Positions 8,973 through 18,584 of a DNA stretch of 32,442 bases are shown in pieces. Source of the stretch: an uncultured Prevotellaceae bacterium (GTDB lineage Bacteria > Bacteroidota > Bacteroidia > Bacteroidales > Muribaculaceae). The notes under the pieces are model-generated. The model worked only from the letters and a program-made list of their open reading frames with translations, searched no databases and was not told where the DNA came from. The stretch lies in NCBI GenBank assembly GCA_945983195.1, contig CAMFSS010000002.1, positions 1-32,442 on the forward strand. The letters run 5' to 3'. Position 1 is the stretch's first letter; each line of letters begins with the position of its first letter. A program made the translations under genes and the position numbers.

Positions 8973-11900
8973 TTAGGCAACAGGTATAACGAGGCTCTCA
9001 TGCCCCTTTCCTGCATAGACCACCCTTCCGTCGGCTGCAACCACAGTCACTGCCATGTTTACGGCATTTGTCACAACAATCCGATTCTTGCCGGTGGCGA
9101 CAATTGCCGCACAGCAGCCCTCAACCGGCTCCACTCCCGATACACTGACCGAGACATCATTCGACGGACGCGATTCGCCCTGGTCATAGACCGCTGTCAC
9201 CACATATCTGTGCTCGCCTTCGGGCACAAGGGCATCAACATAGGTAGTGGCGGCAACGGGTGAGTCATTGATTTTCTCTCCGTCGCGATAGATATTGTAG
9301 CCGAGCAACGACGGTGCTTCGGCTGCCACTGAGTAGGTTACATCGTCGATGCAGAAGATAAAGCGGTCGGCTGATATGCAGCGTATGGCGAAGTGCTTGG
9401 CTCCCTCAGGCAGCTCATATCCGTACTCCGTCCACTGTGCAGGCGTGTCGTGCACCTCGCCAAGGCTTATGAAGTCGGCAGGCACGGTACCCGCGGTTGA
9501 ATAGAGCACTTCAAACTCCTCGCAGCCGTAGTCGGTAACATAGCTCTTGGCATAGAAGCTCACCCTCTGCGCCTCACCCGACAGTGCCGGCGAAATCAGC
9601 CAGTCGTCGTTTTGCGACGACGGCACTGAGAAGGATGCCATATACTTGTTGCCTGAATGGGCGGCAAATGTGCCGTTGAAGCCCTCATACGTTGCATCAA
9701 GCACAATGTAAGCCATTGCCGAGCCCGAACCGGGGAAACTTATTCCGCTTATGGGATAAGTAGCCTTTCCATCGGCATCTACAAAAGTCCATTCTCCTGA
9801 AGGATTGACTGCAAATGCCTCGAAGCCCTCAAAGCTCTCCGTAATCTCCCTGCTGCCCGAAACAGCCGTTTCGGGTACATTCCATGTGAGTGTAGTGCCT
9901 ATGCCCTCCTCGTAGCGTGCCTCGAGGCCGCTTGCCGCCGGCACATTGGCGTGTGCTATCGCCACAGTTGCCTCCTCTGATGTGTTGTTGTCGGCAACCG
10001 CATCATCGGCAAGCACGACTTCAGCCCTATAGCTTACCTCATCGCTCCACAGGTGTGAGGCAGTCTCGGTGAACGTAACCGCCGTCTTTGCGCCTGCGGC
10101 AATCTCTGCTCCATTCGCCATTTCCTGCACTTGCTCTCCGTCGCGGTAGAGCTTCACGGCATATCCGCTCGCAGTTTTCAGTCCGTTGTTCACAAGCGTC
10201 ACGCCTATTTTCACCTGCTCTCCCGGCTTCACCCTCGATGTTGCACTAATCGACTCCACTGCGAGGTCGTTATCGGCAGGCGTACCCACGAAGAAGTTGT
10301 CGAAGATGGTGTAGTCAAGGTTGACAACTGTCACCTTTATGGCTATTTGTATGGTCTTGCCCTTGAAGCCTGAGAGGTCAACAAGCCCTAAGTTCCACTT
10401 CATCTCCTCGCCCATAGTGCTGAACTTCTTGAGTGTAATCCACTCTCCGCCCACTTCGCGCGCAAGCACGTCGAAGGTGTTCATGCTGTCATCGAAAGTG
10501 ACATACCAGAACTTGAACACCGGAGTCTCAAGGTCGCCAAGGTGGATTTTCCCCGACATCAGGCGGCTTACGCCCTCATTCTTCCCGTAGCACACCACTG
10601 CAACATTGTCGCCATTCTGTGCCGGTATTCCTGAATTGTCGTGTATCACGCTCCATATGATTTCGCTTCCCTCAAGCAGATTCATGCCCCATGCCGACAC
10701 AAAATTGTCGCCAAACGGCTCACTGAAAGGCACCGTGTAGGGCGCGCCTATCGGAGCAAGTTCGGTGTAGGCATACTCCTCCTGATTGTAGCCTCTGTCG
10801 TTTGAGGCTATCACCGCATAGTACACGAATGTCTGTCCGTCGAGGTTGAACTGCTTTGTTAGGCTTGTAGCCGCTATTCTGTCGGCAAGGATTGTGTTGT
10901 CGCTGCTTACAATGGTATAAGTCACTGTAGCCGGGTCAATTTTCGTGCCGTGAATGTCGGTAGCCGGTGCATTCCAGGTGATAGTTACGAGTCCGGGAGT
11001 CTCGGTGCTCTCGGTGAACCGTGCGTTGGTGGGAGCGGCAGGCACGTCGACTCCCACAAAGACTGTCTCCTTTGCCACAAAGCCTGCTCCACTCGCATTG
11101 TAGGCCTGGACGGAATAGGTACAGTAGCCACTCGTTTCCAAATCATCTACAAATTCCAGCTCTGCACCGGGTGCAGGAGTCGCAAATGTCTTCACAAGCT
11201 TGCCGTCGCGCTTCACCTCAATCTTCTCCAATTCCGTAAGACGCTCGCCCGACACTGTCTTTTCTGGTGCCTTGAAGCTCACTGTAGCCTTGTTGGCTCC
11301 TTCAGAGTCGGTCGATGCTGCAAGATTTGTGGCAGCCTCAGGGGCTGTGAGCGAGAATCCCTCATCAATGAACAGATTGTCGATATAGAGATAGAACATA
11401 TCGGCATCGCTACAGCCGTGCACGCCTATATAGTAAATTCCCGACTCCTCGGGCACGAAGTAGGTGCTGAGTGTGCTGGGAATGGCTGTGGTCAGGTCGG
11501 TCTTCGGAATGAGACTGATTGTCATTGCCTCGGCTGTGGGCGATGTGCCGGCACGAACCTCCACACGCTCCGAATACTTGTCGATATACACACGTGCATC
11601 TATCGACACTTTGTAGGTCTTGCCGGCTTCAAATGTGATGGCAGGAGCAATGAGCCAAGCGTCCATGGCAGCAGTTTCGCTATACATGAAGCGCAGCTCC
11701 CCTTTCGACAGCTCCCATGAGTTGCCGTCGTTGTTGCAGTTAATCTGAGTCAGGCCTGCGAGCGACGACTCGTCATCGAAGCCGTTGAAGTAGGGCAATG
11801 TTGCTGTGCCTATGGCAATGGCATTCGATGTGGCTATGGCTGAATAGTCATCACCGGCACTCACCTCCACCGTGTAGTACACGTTTTTGAGCGATTGCGA

Positions 11901-13400
11901 TGTGTAAGGCTCTGTGAATGTGGTTTCTTCCTGCTTCTCGGCAACTACCGCAGCATCGGGGTAGCGTGTGACTGTGTAGCGCACTGCCGAAGCATCATAG
12001 TAGCCGCCGTTCTCGGTGGTGGTAGCAGCGTCCCACGATAGGCTCATTATGCCGTCGGTATAGGTTAGTGTAAGGTTGGCAACCGGTTTCAGATGGTCAA
12101 CGCCCACAAACAGCGTAACCGACTCCGATGGTCCGTCGCCCGAGCTGTTGCTCACGTATGCGGCAACGACACGGTTGCCCGATGCTGCCACAGTTATAGG
12201 AACCGACACTGTAGCTCCGCTCTCGGTGGAGCCTGTTGCCGCCACCATTCCATCTACTGTCACCGTGTAGGTGAGCGAACCGGCAAGCGGTGAACCGTCG
12301 TAGCTCATTGTCGGGGCTGTGAACGTCACTGTGCCGCTCAATGAACCGTTGGCAAAGTCGGCTGCAAAGTTTTCAATCTTGCCGGGAGCTGCATTGTCGG
12401 TAGCGGGTTGTGCAAACCACGCTCCCACATACTCGTCGGTATTGTCGAATGTGAATAGCCGGGTGGCTGCGGCTGTATTGAGGTCAATCTCATAGAGAGC
12501 CGATTCGGTTGCGCCGCAATAGAGGTAGAAGTAGCGTCCCGTGGTCCGGTCGAATGCTGCCGATGCCTGATAATATGGAGCAAGACCGGTGGTACCCACC
12601 GAGGTGGATTCTCCTGTCGTCTTGTCGACCTTCATCAGGTTGCCGCTGAATGTCACCGCATAGATATAGCCGTCTGATGCCACTGCACAGGCGTTCCATG
12701 GGTCGGTAATCGGGGCTATTTCAGTGGTTGAGATGGTTTCAGGGTCATAGATTCCGAGAACATAGCCCGTGAGGCTACTGTTGTAGAAACAGCCGTAGGC
12801 ATTGCCTGTCGTTTCATCGTAGGCAAAGTCGGAAGCGTAGGTGGTGATGTCGCCGCCATAGTTGTTGGTGCTGATGATTTCCCATGTCGTGGCATCAAAC
12901 ACTTTGTTCGTAATAAAGTAGGCACTACCGTATGAATTCATCTGCACGGTGTAGTATTTGCCGTCGGCATAGTAGCCGGCTTGCACATCGAAGTTGTTGC
13001 TCTGTGCTACCGGAACAATCGAAGTGCCGTCGGTGGCGATGGAGTAGATTCCAAACTCAGGTGAACTGTTAGTCCACGTGGAGCGGTAGATGCATACAGC
13101 ATTAAGCGTGGGTACACTTCCGTCGGATTGCGGCACACCGATGGATTGCTGCATCAGTCGCGACAGATTGAGCTTGTTGTGGCTGATTTGTGTAAATCGC
13201 TGGGCTGAACTGCCGGAATGCCGTGTACGGAACATTGCAAATCCATAGTCGTCGGTCAATTCCTTTTGCCCTTTCACTTTTGCCGTCAAGGCGTCTTGTG
13301 TGGCTCGTTTTGCCACTACACTGCCTGTCGCGGCATTTGCGCCAAGCGTCACCGTCAGTGCAGCGACGAGCGAAAGCAGGCGTACTACAGGTATCTTCAT
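8973..13400 (-). CDS. Giant cell-surface protein (choice-of-anchor J/cleaved adhesin, Fn3), T9SS tail cut by a stop
   Basis: A 1475-aa secreted protein, paralogous along its whole length to the gene at 13751-18229. Order: signal peptide (MKIPVVRLLSLVAALTVTLGA), a propeller-like region (about 70-330, with YSIATDGTSI and KVDKTTGESTSVG), Fn3-like segments, three jelly-roll domains of the cleaved adhesin/choice-of-anchor J type (about 537-678, 888-1038, 1187-1355; signatures DAWLIAPAI, DDWLISPAL, FCIDDVTY), a CARDB-like segment (about 1040-1140), and the start of a T9SS sorting domain. The frame stops at TAA 8975-8973 after VIPVA. In the next 17 codons it reads GVYAVKVGNKAVKTIVQ before a natural stop at 8921-8919, matching the paralog's GIYVVKAGKKVEKVIVK. 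One base (GAA to TAA) therefore removes the last 18 residues, which T9SS needs. Role in adhesion is inferred from the domains. Confidence 0.88.
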   Translation of the reverse strand: MKIPVVRLLSLVAALTVTLGANAATGSVVAKRATQDALTAKVKGQKELTDDYGFAMFRTRHSGSSAQRFTQISHNKLNLSRLMQQSIGVPQSDGSVPTLNAVCIYRSTWTNSSPEFGIYSIATDGTSIVPVAQSNNFDVQAGYYADGKYYTVQMNSYGSAYFITNKVFDATTWEIISTNNYGGDITTYASDFAYDETTGNAYGCFYNSSLTGYVLGIYDPETISTTEIAPITDPWNACAVASDGYIYAVTFSGNLMKVDKTTGESTSVGTTGLAPYYQASAAFDRTTGRYFYLYCGATESALYEIDLNTAAATRLFTFDNTDEYVGAWFAQPATDNAAPGKIENFAADFANGSLSGTVTFTAPTMSYDGSPLAGSLTYTVTVDGMVAATGSTESGATVSVPITVAASGNRVVAAYVSNSSGDGPSESVTLFVGVDHLKPVANLTLTYTDGIMSLSWDAATTTENGGYYDASAVRYTVTRYPDAAVVAEKQEETTFTEPYTSQSLKNVYYTVEVSAGDDYSAIATSNAIAIGTATLPYFNGFDDESSLAGLTQINCNNDGNSWELSKGELRFMYSETAAMDAWLIAPAITFEAGKTYKVSIDARVYIDKYSERVEVRAGTSPTAEAMTISLIPKTDLTTAIPSTLSTYFVPEESGIYYIGVHGCSDADMFYLYIDNLFIDEGFSLTAPEAATNLAASTDSEGANKATVSFKAPEKTVSGERLTELEKIEVKRDGKLVKTFATPAPGAELEFVDDLETSGYCTYSVQAYNASGAGFVAKETVFVGVDVPAAPTNARFTESTETPGLVTITWNAPATDIHGTKIDPATVTYTIVSSDNTILADRIAATSLTKQFNLDGQTFVYYAVIASNDRGYNQEEYAYTELAPIGAPYTVPFSEPFGDNFVSAWGMNLLEGSEIIWSVIHDNSGIPAQNGDNVAVVCYGKNEGVSRLMSGKIHLGDLETPVFKFWYVTFDDSMNTFDVLAREVGGEWITLKKFSTMGEEMKWNLGLVDLSGFKGKTIQIAIKVTVVNLDYTIFDNFFVGTPADNDLAVESISATSRVKPGEQVKIGVTLVNNGLKTASGYAVKLYRDGEQVQEMANGAEIAAGAKTAVTFTETASHLWSDEVSYRAEVVLADDAVADNNTSEEATVAIAHANVPAASGLEARYEEGIGTTLTWNVPETAVSGSREITESFEGFEAFAVNPSGEWTFVDADGKATYPISGISFPGSGSAMAYIVLDATYEGFNGTFAAHSGNKYMASFSVPSSQNDDWLISPALSGEAQRVSFYAKSYVTDYGCEEFEVLYSTAGTVPADFISLGEVHDTPAQWTEYGYELPEGAKHFAIRCISADRFIFCIDDVTYSVAAEAPSLLGYNIYRDGEKINDSPVAATTYVDALVPEGEHRYVVTAVYDQGESRPSNDVSVSVSGVEPVEGCCAAIVATGKNRIVVTNAVNMAVTVVAADGRVVYAGKGHESLVIPVA

Positions 13401-13446
13401 ATCTCACTTTTCAAGGGGTGCTTTCACGGTTATCATTAGCTCCGCT

Positions 13447-13482
13447 GCGGAACAAGCTCCCCATAAAATATTTCCGGAGCGG
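13447..13482 (-). promoter_or_regulatory. Conserved 5' leader hairpin of the 8973-13400 gene
   Basis: On the minus strand, 46 bases before the start codon, GCTCC (13480-13476) can pair with GGAGC (13460-13456), and CGGAA (13476-13472) with TTCCG (13452-13448). The two pairings overlap, so they exclude each other. The same element lies 40 bases before the paralog's start. Nothing is known of its role. Confidence 0.45.
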
Positions 13483-13607
13483 CGCGATTGGTTAGTTGTC
13501 ATCTGTGTGTATGGTATTTGCTTGTAATTGTGTGTTTTGCGTGGCATATCCTTTCTAAGCGATGGATTTATGCAACCAAAATAAGCTTAACCATCATTAT
13601 TTTGCCT

Positions 13608-13615
13608 CAAATTTA
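13608..13615 (-). promoter_or_regulatory. Candidate -7 element for the 8973-13400 gene
   Basis: TAAATTTG on the minus strand (13615-13608) fits TAnnTTTG. A CAAA at 13641-13644 (TTTG on this strand) is 25 bases away, longer than usual. The leader would be about 200 bases and would include the conserved hairpin. Confidence 0.35.
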
Positions 13616-13692
13616 CACATTTTTCCGCATTTTGGCATTGCAAATATGAAAAAATTCGACAAACTTCCCTTACTTGCCGACATTTTCACAAC

Positions 13693-13723
13693 AAAAGAGG
13701 GTGGATTGACTCAACCCACCCTC
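13693..13723 (-). terminator. Terminator of the 13751-18229 giant gene
   Basis: On the minus strand GAGGGTGGGTT (13723-13713) pairs with AATCCACCCTC (13707-13697), with one G-U wobble, and runs into TTTT. The wobble fits only the minus-strand RNA. It lies 28 bases after the stop. Confidence 0.85.
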
Positions 13724-13750
13724 AAATGAAATTCCATTTCAAATTACAGC

Positions 13751-16700
13751 CTATTTCACGATAACTTTCTCTACTTTCTTGCCTGCCTTGACAACGTAGA
13801 TGCCTTCAGCTACAGGAATATTCATTGCGTTGCTTCCCTTGCCGGCATATACGGTGCGGCCGTCAACCGATACCACGCTCACTGCCAGTCCTTCGGCATT
13901 GGCAATGTTGATTACGTTCTTGCCGGTGGCAATCTTGGCAACCTTAGTGGCAATGCCATCAACGCCCGACACGATTGCTGATACCTCATTCGAAGCCTGC
14001 GACTCGCCAAGGTCGTAAACCACAGTTACCACATACTTGTGTTCACCTTCAGCCAAATTGTCGTCGACGTAGCTGGTGTCAGCAACAGGTGCCTCGTTAA
14101 TCTTCACGCCATCACGATATACGTTGTAGCCGAGAATTGTCGGAACAACCACTGCCTTCTCAAACGATACATCATCAACCAAGAAGATGAAGCGGTCGTT
14201 CGATACGCAGCGTATTGCGAAATACTTGGCTCCCTCGGGCAGATTATAGCTGTACTCGGTCCAGTCCTTAGGAACTGAGTGGTCCTCGGCAAGTTTCACG
14301 AAGTCGGATATTTCCTTGCCGCTTGTCGAGTAGTAGAACTCAAACTCCTCATTGCCGTAAGAAATTGTGTAGCTCTTTGCCCAGAACTTCACCGTCTGTG
14401 CAATGCCCGGCAATTCGGGTGAAATCATCCAGTCGTCGTTGGCAGGATCGGTTGCTGCAAACGATGCAAGATACTTGTTGCCCGAATGTGCTGCAAACGA
14501 TTGGCCGAATTCAGAGTAAGTGGCATCAAGAACGATGTATGCCATAGGCTGCTCAGAGCCTTCGAACTCAAGCTCCTCAATACCGTAAGTTCCTGATCCG
14601 TCAACATCGACGAATGTCCACTCACCATCGGGATTGATTGCAAACGACTCAAATTCCTCAAAGCCCTCGTTAACGGCTTCTGATGAACCTGCCTCAGGCA
14701 GTACCGGTGCCGACCAATCGAGGGTGACTGATCCGTCACCTGCTACGAGCAACAGGTCGTCGACAACCGGCAGATTGTTCTTCACAATAGCCACCTTCGC
14801 GTCTTCTGAGCTGTTGTTGCCATTGTCCTCATCAGCGTTCCACTCTATTTCGGCAGAGTAAGTCACATCGTCCCAGAGCGGTGTTGCAGTTTCGGTGATT
14901 GAAACCATAGCTGAGCTTCCTACTGCTATTGCTTCAGTTGCCTCCACTTTCTTCACAAGTTCGCCATCGCGATAGAAGTTTACGCTATAGCCTTCAGCAT
15001 CAAGCAGTCCGACGTTTTCAATCTCTACACTCACTGTGAACGGCTCATTCGGAGCTATCTTGGCAGGTGCAGCAATCGACTTCATTGCGAGGTCGTTATT
15101 AAGAGGCTTGCCGATGAAGAAGTTGTCGAAGATGGTGTAAATCATGTTCACCGCTTTAGCGCGGATAGCAACCTGAACGGATTTGCCGGTGTAAGCCGAA
15201 AGGTCGACGAGTGCCATGTTCCATGCAACGACATCACCATCGGTTCCGAATTGCTTGAGCACGTTCCACTCGCCATTCATTTCGCGTGCAAGCACCTCAA
15301 ATGTGTTTTCGCTGCCTGGAACGGTTGCATACCAGAACTTGAATGCCGGAGCTTCAACGTCCTTGAGGTCAACCTTGCCCGACATAACCATCGACTCTTC
15401 GTCGGGAGCACCGGCCTTGAGAGCAAGCATCACGCCATCGCCATTTTGCGACTGAATGCTCTCATCATCATTGATGAATGTCCATGTAGGCATTCCGACA
15501 ATATTCTCAGTACCCCAATTGTAGGCAAGCTCGCCATTGAACGGCTCAACCAGCGGAGTTGCATAAGGAGTTCCCACCGGCTTCATCTCCGAGTAAGCAT
15601 ACTTGATAGAGTTCTCACCCTTGTCGCTCGAAACAATCAGTCCGAAGTAGACAAATTCTTGTCCTTGAGTCAAAGCTGTAGTAGTGTAGGAAGTTCCTGT
15701 CACACCCTCTGCAATGATTGTATTGGTGTTGTCGAGAACTACGTAGCTCAATGTGCTTTGGTCGATTGGCGTACCGTGGATATCGGTAGTCGGTGCGTCC
15801 CATGTGAGTGTCACCTTACCAAGTGTTGTCTCGCTCTCGGTGAATGTGAAGTTGGTCGGGAGTGCCGGAATGTCAATTCCGATGAAATTCGATGCGCTTA
15901 CTGCCTCTCCTTCGCCCTCCTCATTGTAGGCAATCACGGTGTAGGTGTAGTTGCCGTCGGCTCCTACCTCATCAACGAATGAACATTCTGAGCCAACTGC
16001 CGGTGCGTCGAATGTCTTGACAACATCGCCATCGCGGAGTGCTTCAATCTTGGTGATTGCTGCAAGAGCGTCACCGCTGATAGCCTTGGTCGGTGCAGTG
16101 AAGCTTACTGTAGGCTTGGTTGCTCCTGCTGCATCGTTAGCCACCTTGAGGTTGGTAACTGCTGCCGGTGCACCGGTCGACTTGCCCGATTCAATCTTCA
16201 GGTTGTCGACAAAGACGTAATACATGTCGGCATCGCTGCAACCGTGGATTCCGATGTAGTATTCGCCTGAAGTCTCAGGGATAAGCACTGCGGTAAATGT
16301 CTGGGCTACCGATGATTCAAGCACCGTCTTCGGAATGAGCGAGATTGTCATTGCATCTGCTGTAGCCTCTGTGCCTGCGCAAAGCTCGAATCGCTCGGGA
16401 TAGTAGCTTGAGTTGGCACGTGCATCAATCGAGATGTTGTACACCTTGCCTGCTTCGAGCTGAATCTTCGGAGTTATGAGCCAAGCGTCCATGTCAGCAT
16501 CTGAATTGTATTTGAAGCGTGCTTCACCGCCTACGAGTTCCCACATCTGGCCGTCGCCGTTAAGGTTGATTTGAGTGTAGCCCTCAAGAGCGCCTTCGGC
16601 ATCGAAGTCGTTGCCGTAAGGAGGCACGATGATACCGAGCGATACGGCATTCGATGGTGTTGCTGCCGACTGTTCGCCATTGTAGGATACTGCCACTGTG

Positions 16701-18229
16701 TAGTACAGGCTGACAAACGACTCACTTGCATAGCTTTCAGTAAATGTAGTCTCCTTTTGGTTCTCCGACACTACCACCGCGTCGGGATAGCGGGTCACAG
16801 TGTAGCTGACTCCGGCGGGGTCGAAGTAGCCGCCATTCACTGTTGCACTGGCTGCATCCCATGTGAGGGTCGAAACTCCATTGCTATAGTTGAGAGCCAC
16901 ATTATCCACAGGCAGAAGCATGTCGATGCCGATGAAGAGTGTGACGGTAGCCTTCGGGCTGCTACCTACGCTGTTGGCAACGCTTGCGCCAATCTTGTGG
17001 TTGCCCGATGCAGCTACGCTGACTTCGGTCTCTACCGTAGCTCCATATTCCGTTGCACCCGATGCTATCTCCTCTCCGTCGCAAGTGATTGAGTAGGTGA
17101 GTGCTCCTGTTGCGGCTGTGCCGTCGAAGAGTGTAGTAGGAGCAGTGAACGATACTTTTCCTGAGAGTGAACCCTCATTGAAGTCTACTGCGAAGTCGCT
17201 CAATGCTGCCGGTGCGCCGTCCTCGGCAAGTGGTGCAGGAACCCATGCGCCTACATACTCGTCGTAGTCGGGGAAGTCGAACAGCTTGGTAGCCTCGGCT
17301 GTAGCAAGATTAACCTCATACATTGCCGCCTCTTCATCGTTGCTTATCATTTGGAAGAAGCGGCCTGTCTTCTTGTCGAATGCAGCCGACGATATGTATT
17401 GCGGTGCCATTCCGGTGTCCCCGATTGTTGTTGCGGCACCGTTAGTCTTGTCGACTTTCAGGAGCGCACCATTTGCGTCGATTGCATAGATATATCCGTC
17501 GGCTCCAAATGCGCAGCCGTTCCAAGAGGTCTCAACTGCACAGATTTCAGTGGTCGTAAATGTTTCGGGGTCGAATGCTCCGAAGTTGTAACCCGACATG
17601 TCGGAATTGAAGAATGTTCCGTATGCCTTGCCGGTTACCTCGTCATAGGCGAAATCGGTTGCTACGAGTGTCATGTCATCGCCGTATTCGCTTGTTTGGA
17701 GGAGCTCACCTGTGGTGGCATCAAACACCAGATTCTGCACGAAATACATTCCAAAGAATTGGAAAAACGAAACTGCATAGAACTTGCCGTCGGCATAGAA
17801 GCCCGAAGTTACGGCATAATCATCGCCCTGGGCAATTGGTGAAATTGCGGTTCCATCGGTAGCAATTGAGTATAGACCATATTCACTGTACTCATCTGTC
17901 CATGAATCACGGTAGATACATACTCCGTTGACCACCGGTACGTAAGCACCCATCAAGGCAGGTGCCTTTCTCATTCCAAACTTTATGAGTCCGGGCTTGC
18001 TGTAGTTGATGTGTGAAAATAGGTTGGTTCTCTTGCCGATTTTGCGCTTGGTTGGCATCTCGACTTTTTTGTCGGCTCTAACCGACAGCTTTTGTGTTAA
18101 TTGATGCGTTCCGGCTTTTGCCGGTCCCGCCTTCTTTGCAAGCACATCGGCACCATTGGCGGTGCTGAGCGAAAATGCTAATACGAATGCTGCAAAGATT
18201 GAGACAAAACGTAATGCTGTCTTTTTCAT
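13751..18229 (-). CDS. Giant cell-surface protein (choice-of-anchor J/cleaved adhesin, Fn3) with intact T9SS tail
   Basis: A 1492-aa secreted protein. Order: signal peptide (MKKTALRFVSIFAAFVLAFS), a Lys-rich stretch, a propeller-like region (about 90-340: YSIATDGTAIS, KVDKTNGAATTIG, AAFDKKTGRFF), Fn3-like segments, three jelly-roll domains of the cleaved adhesin/choice-of-anchor J type (about 535-676, 886-1040, 1186-1356; DAWLITPKI, FKFWYATVPG, DDWMISPELPG and FLVDDVSFE), a CARDB-like segment (about 1040-1140), an Fn3-like segment (YNVYRDGVKINEAP) and a type A T9SS sorting domain (VSVVSVDGRTVYAGKG to KVEKVIVK). Such jelly-roll modules occur in Porphyromonas haemagglutinins and in many T9SS cargos. 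It should be surface-bound or released; ligand unknown. It has its own terminator, and a leader hairpin shared with the tandem paralog downstream. Confidence 0.92.
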   Translation of the reverse strand: MKKTALRFVSIFAAFVLAFSLSTANGADVLAKKAGPAKAGTHQLTQKLSVRADKKVEMPTKRKIGKRTNLFSHINYSKPGLIKFGMRKAPALMGAYVPVVNGVCIYRDSWTDEYSEYGLYSIATDGTAISPIAQGDDYAVTSGFYADGKFYAVSFFQFFGMYFVQNLVFDATTGELLQTSEYGDDMTLVATDFAYDEVTGKAYGTFFNSDMSGYNFGAFDPETFTTTEICAVETSWNGCAFGADGYIYAIDANGALLKVDKTNGAATTIGDTGMAPQYISSAAFDKKTGRFFQMISNDEEAAMYEVNLATAEATKLFDFPDYDEYVGAWVPAPLAEDGAPAALSDFAVDFNEGSLSGKVSFTAPTTLFDGTAATGALTYSITCDGEEIASGATEYGATVETEVSVAASGNHKIGASVANSVGSSPKATVTLFIGIDMLLPVDNVALNYSNGVSTLTWDAASATVNGGYFDPAGVSYTVTRYPDAVVVSENQKETTFTESYASESFVSLYYTVAVSYNGEQSAATPSNAVSLGIIVPPYGNDFDAEGALEGYTQINLNGDGQMWELVGGEARFKYNSDADMDAWLITPKIQLEAGKVYNISIDARANSSYYPERFELCAGTEATADAMTISLIPKTVLESSVAQTFTAVLIPETSGEYYIGIHGCSDADMYYVFVDNLKIESGKSTGAPAAVTNLKVANDAAGATKPTVSFTAPTKAISGDALAAITKIEALRDGDVVKTFDAPAVGSECSFVDEVGADGNYTYTVIAYNEEGEGEAVSASNFIGIDIPALPTNFTFTESETTLGKVTLTWDAPTTDIHGTPIDQSTLSYVVLDNTNTIIAEGVTGTSYTTTALTQGQEFVYFGLIVSSDKGENSIKYAYSEMKPVGTPYATPLVEPFNGELAYNWGTENIVGMPTWTFINDDESIQSQNGDGVMLALKAGAPDEESMVMSGKVDLKDVEAPAFKFWYATVPGSENTFEVLAREMNGEWNVLKQFGTDGDVVAWNMALVDLSAYTGKSVQVAIRAKAVNMIYTIFDNFFIGKPLNNDLAMKSIAAPAKIAPNEPFTVSVEIENVGLLDAEGYSVNFYRDGELVKKVEATEAIAVGSSAMVSITETATPLWDDVTYSAEIEWNADEDNGNNSSEDAKVAIVKNNLPVVDDLLLVAGDGSVTLDWSAPVLPEAGSSEAVNEGFEEFESFAINPDGEWTFVDVDGSGTYGIEELEFEGSEQPMAYIVLDATYSEFGQSFAAHSGNKYLASFAATDPANDDWMISPELPGIAQTVKFWAKSYTISYGNEEFEFYYSTSGKEISDFVKLAEDHSVPKDWTEYSYNLPEGAKYFAIRCVSNDRFIFLVDDVSFEKAVVVPTILGYNVYRDGVKINEAPVADTSYVDDNLAEGEHKYVVTVVYDLGESQASNEVSAIVSGVDGIATKVAKIATGKNVINIANAEGLAVSVVSVDGRTVYAGKGSNAMNIPVAEGIYVVKAGKKVEKVIVK

Positions 18230-18269
18230 AATGCACTGTTAAGGAGCTATGATTCTTTATTCACCGCCA

Positions 18270-18299
18270 CCGGAAGAAGCTCCCATAAATTCCGGAGCG
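18270..18299 (-). promoter_or_regulatory. Conserved 5' leader hairpin of the 13751-18229 gene
   Basis: Forty bases before the start, the minus strand reads GCTCCGGAATTTATGGGAGC. GCTCC (18298-18294) can pair with GGAGC (18283-18279), while CCGGAA (18295-18290) can pair with TTCCGG (18275-18270). The alternatives share bases. The tandem paralog has the same arrangement in otherwise diverged leader sequence. Confidence 0.45.
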
Positions 18300-18360
18300 A
18301 TGCCTTATAATATTGTTGTGAAGTGTATTCTGTTAAGAATATTAACCTATTACAACCTTA

Positions 18361-18378
18361 CAAAAATATACAAATATA
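18361..18378 (-). promoter_or_regulatory. AT-rich promoter region of the 13751-18229 gene
   Basis: TATATTTG (18378-18371) and TATTTTTG (18368-18361) on the minus strand both fit TAnnTTTG; a third match, TATATTTG, lies at 18428-18421. The whole stretch 18310-18500 is very AT-rich, so chance matches are likely and I cannot choose between them. Confidence 0.3.
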
Positions 18379-18514
18379 TAAATATGTAACTAAATTGGCG
18401 ATATTTCATATATTTTGCCGCAAATATACACATAATTCTAATAAAATGACAGCATGGCAAATTACAACATATAAATTTAAGTAATTTTAACTCTATCAAC
18501 CTGCGTTTTTTATA

Positions 18515-18553
18515 GACAAAGAGGAGCGACACCCTCATCGAGTATCGCTCCTC
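18515..18553 (-). terminator. Terminator at the end of the glycan-utilisation operon
   Basis: On the minus strand GAGGAGCGATACTC (18553-18540) pairs with GGGTGTCGCTCCTC (18534-18521), 14 pairs including two G-U wobbles, followed by TTTGTC. The wobbles only pair on the minus strand. It lies about 180 bases after the GH3 stop. Confidence 0.8.
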
Positions 18554-18584
18554 GCTGCCTAATTAACCAATCTTTTATACCAAA

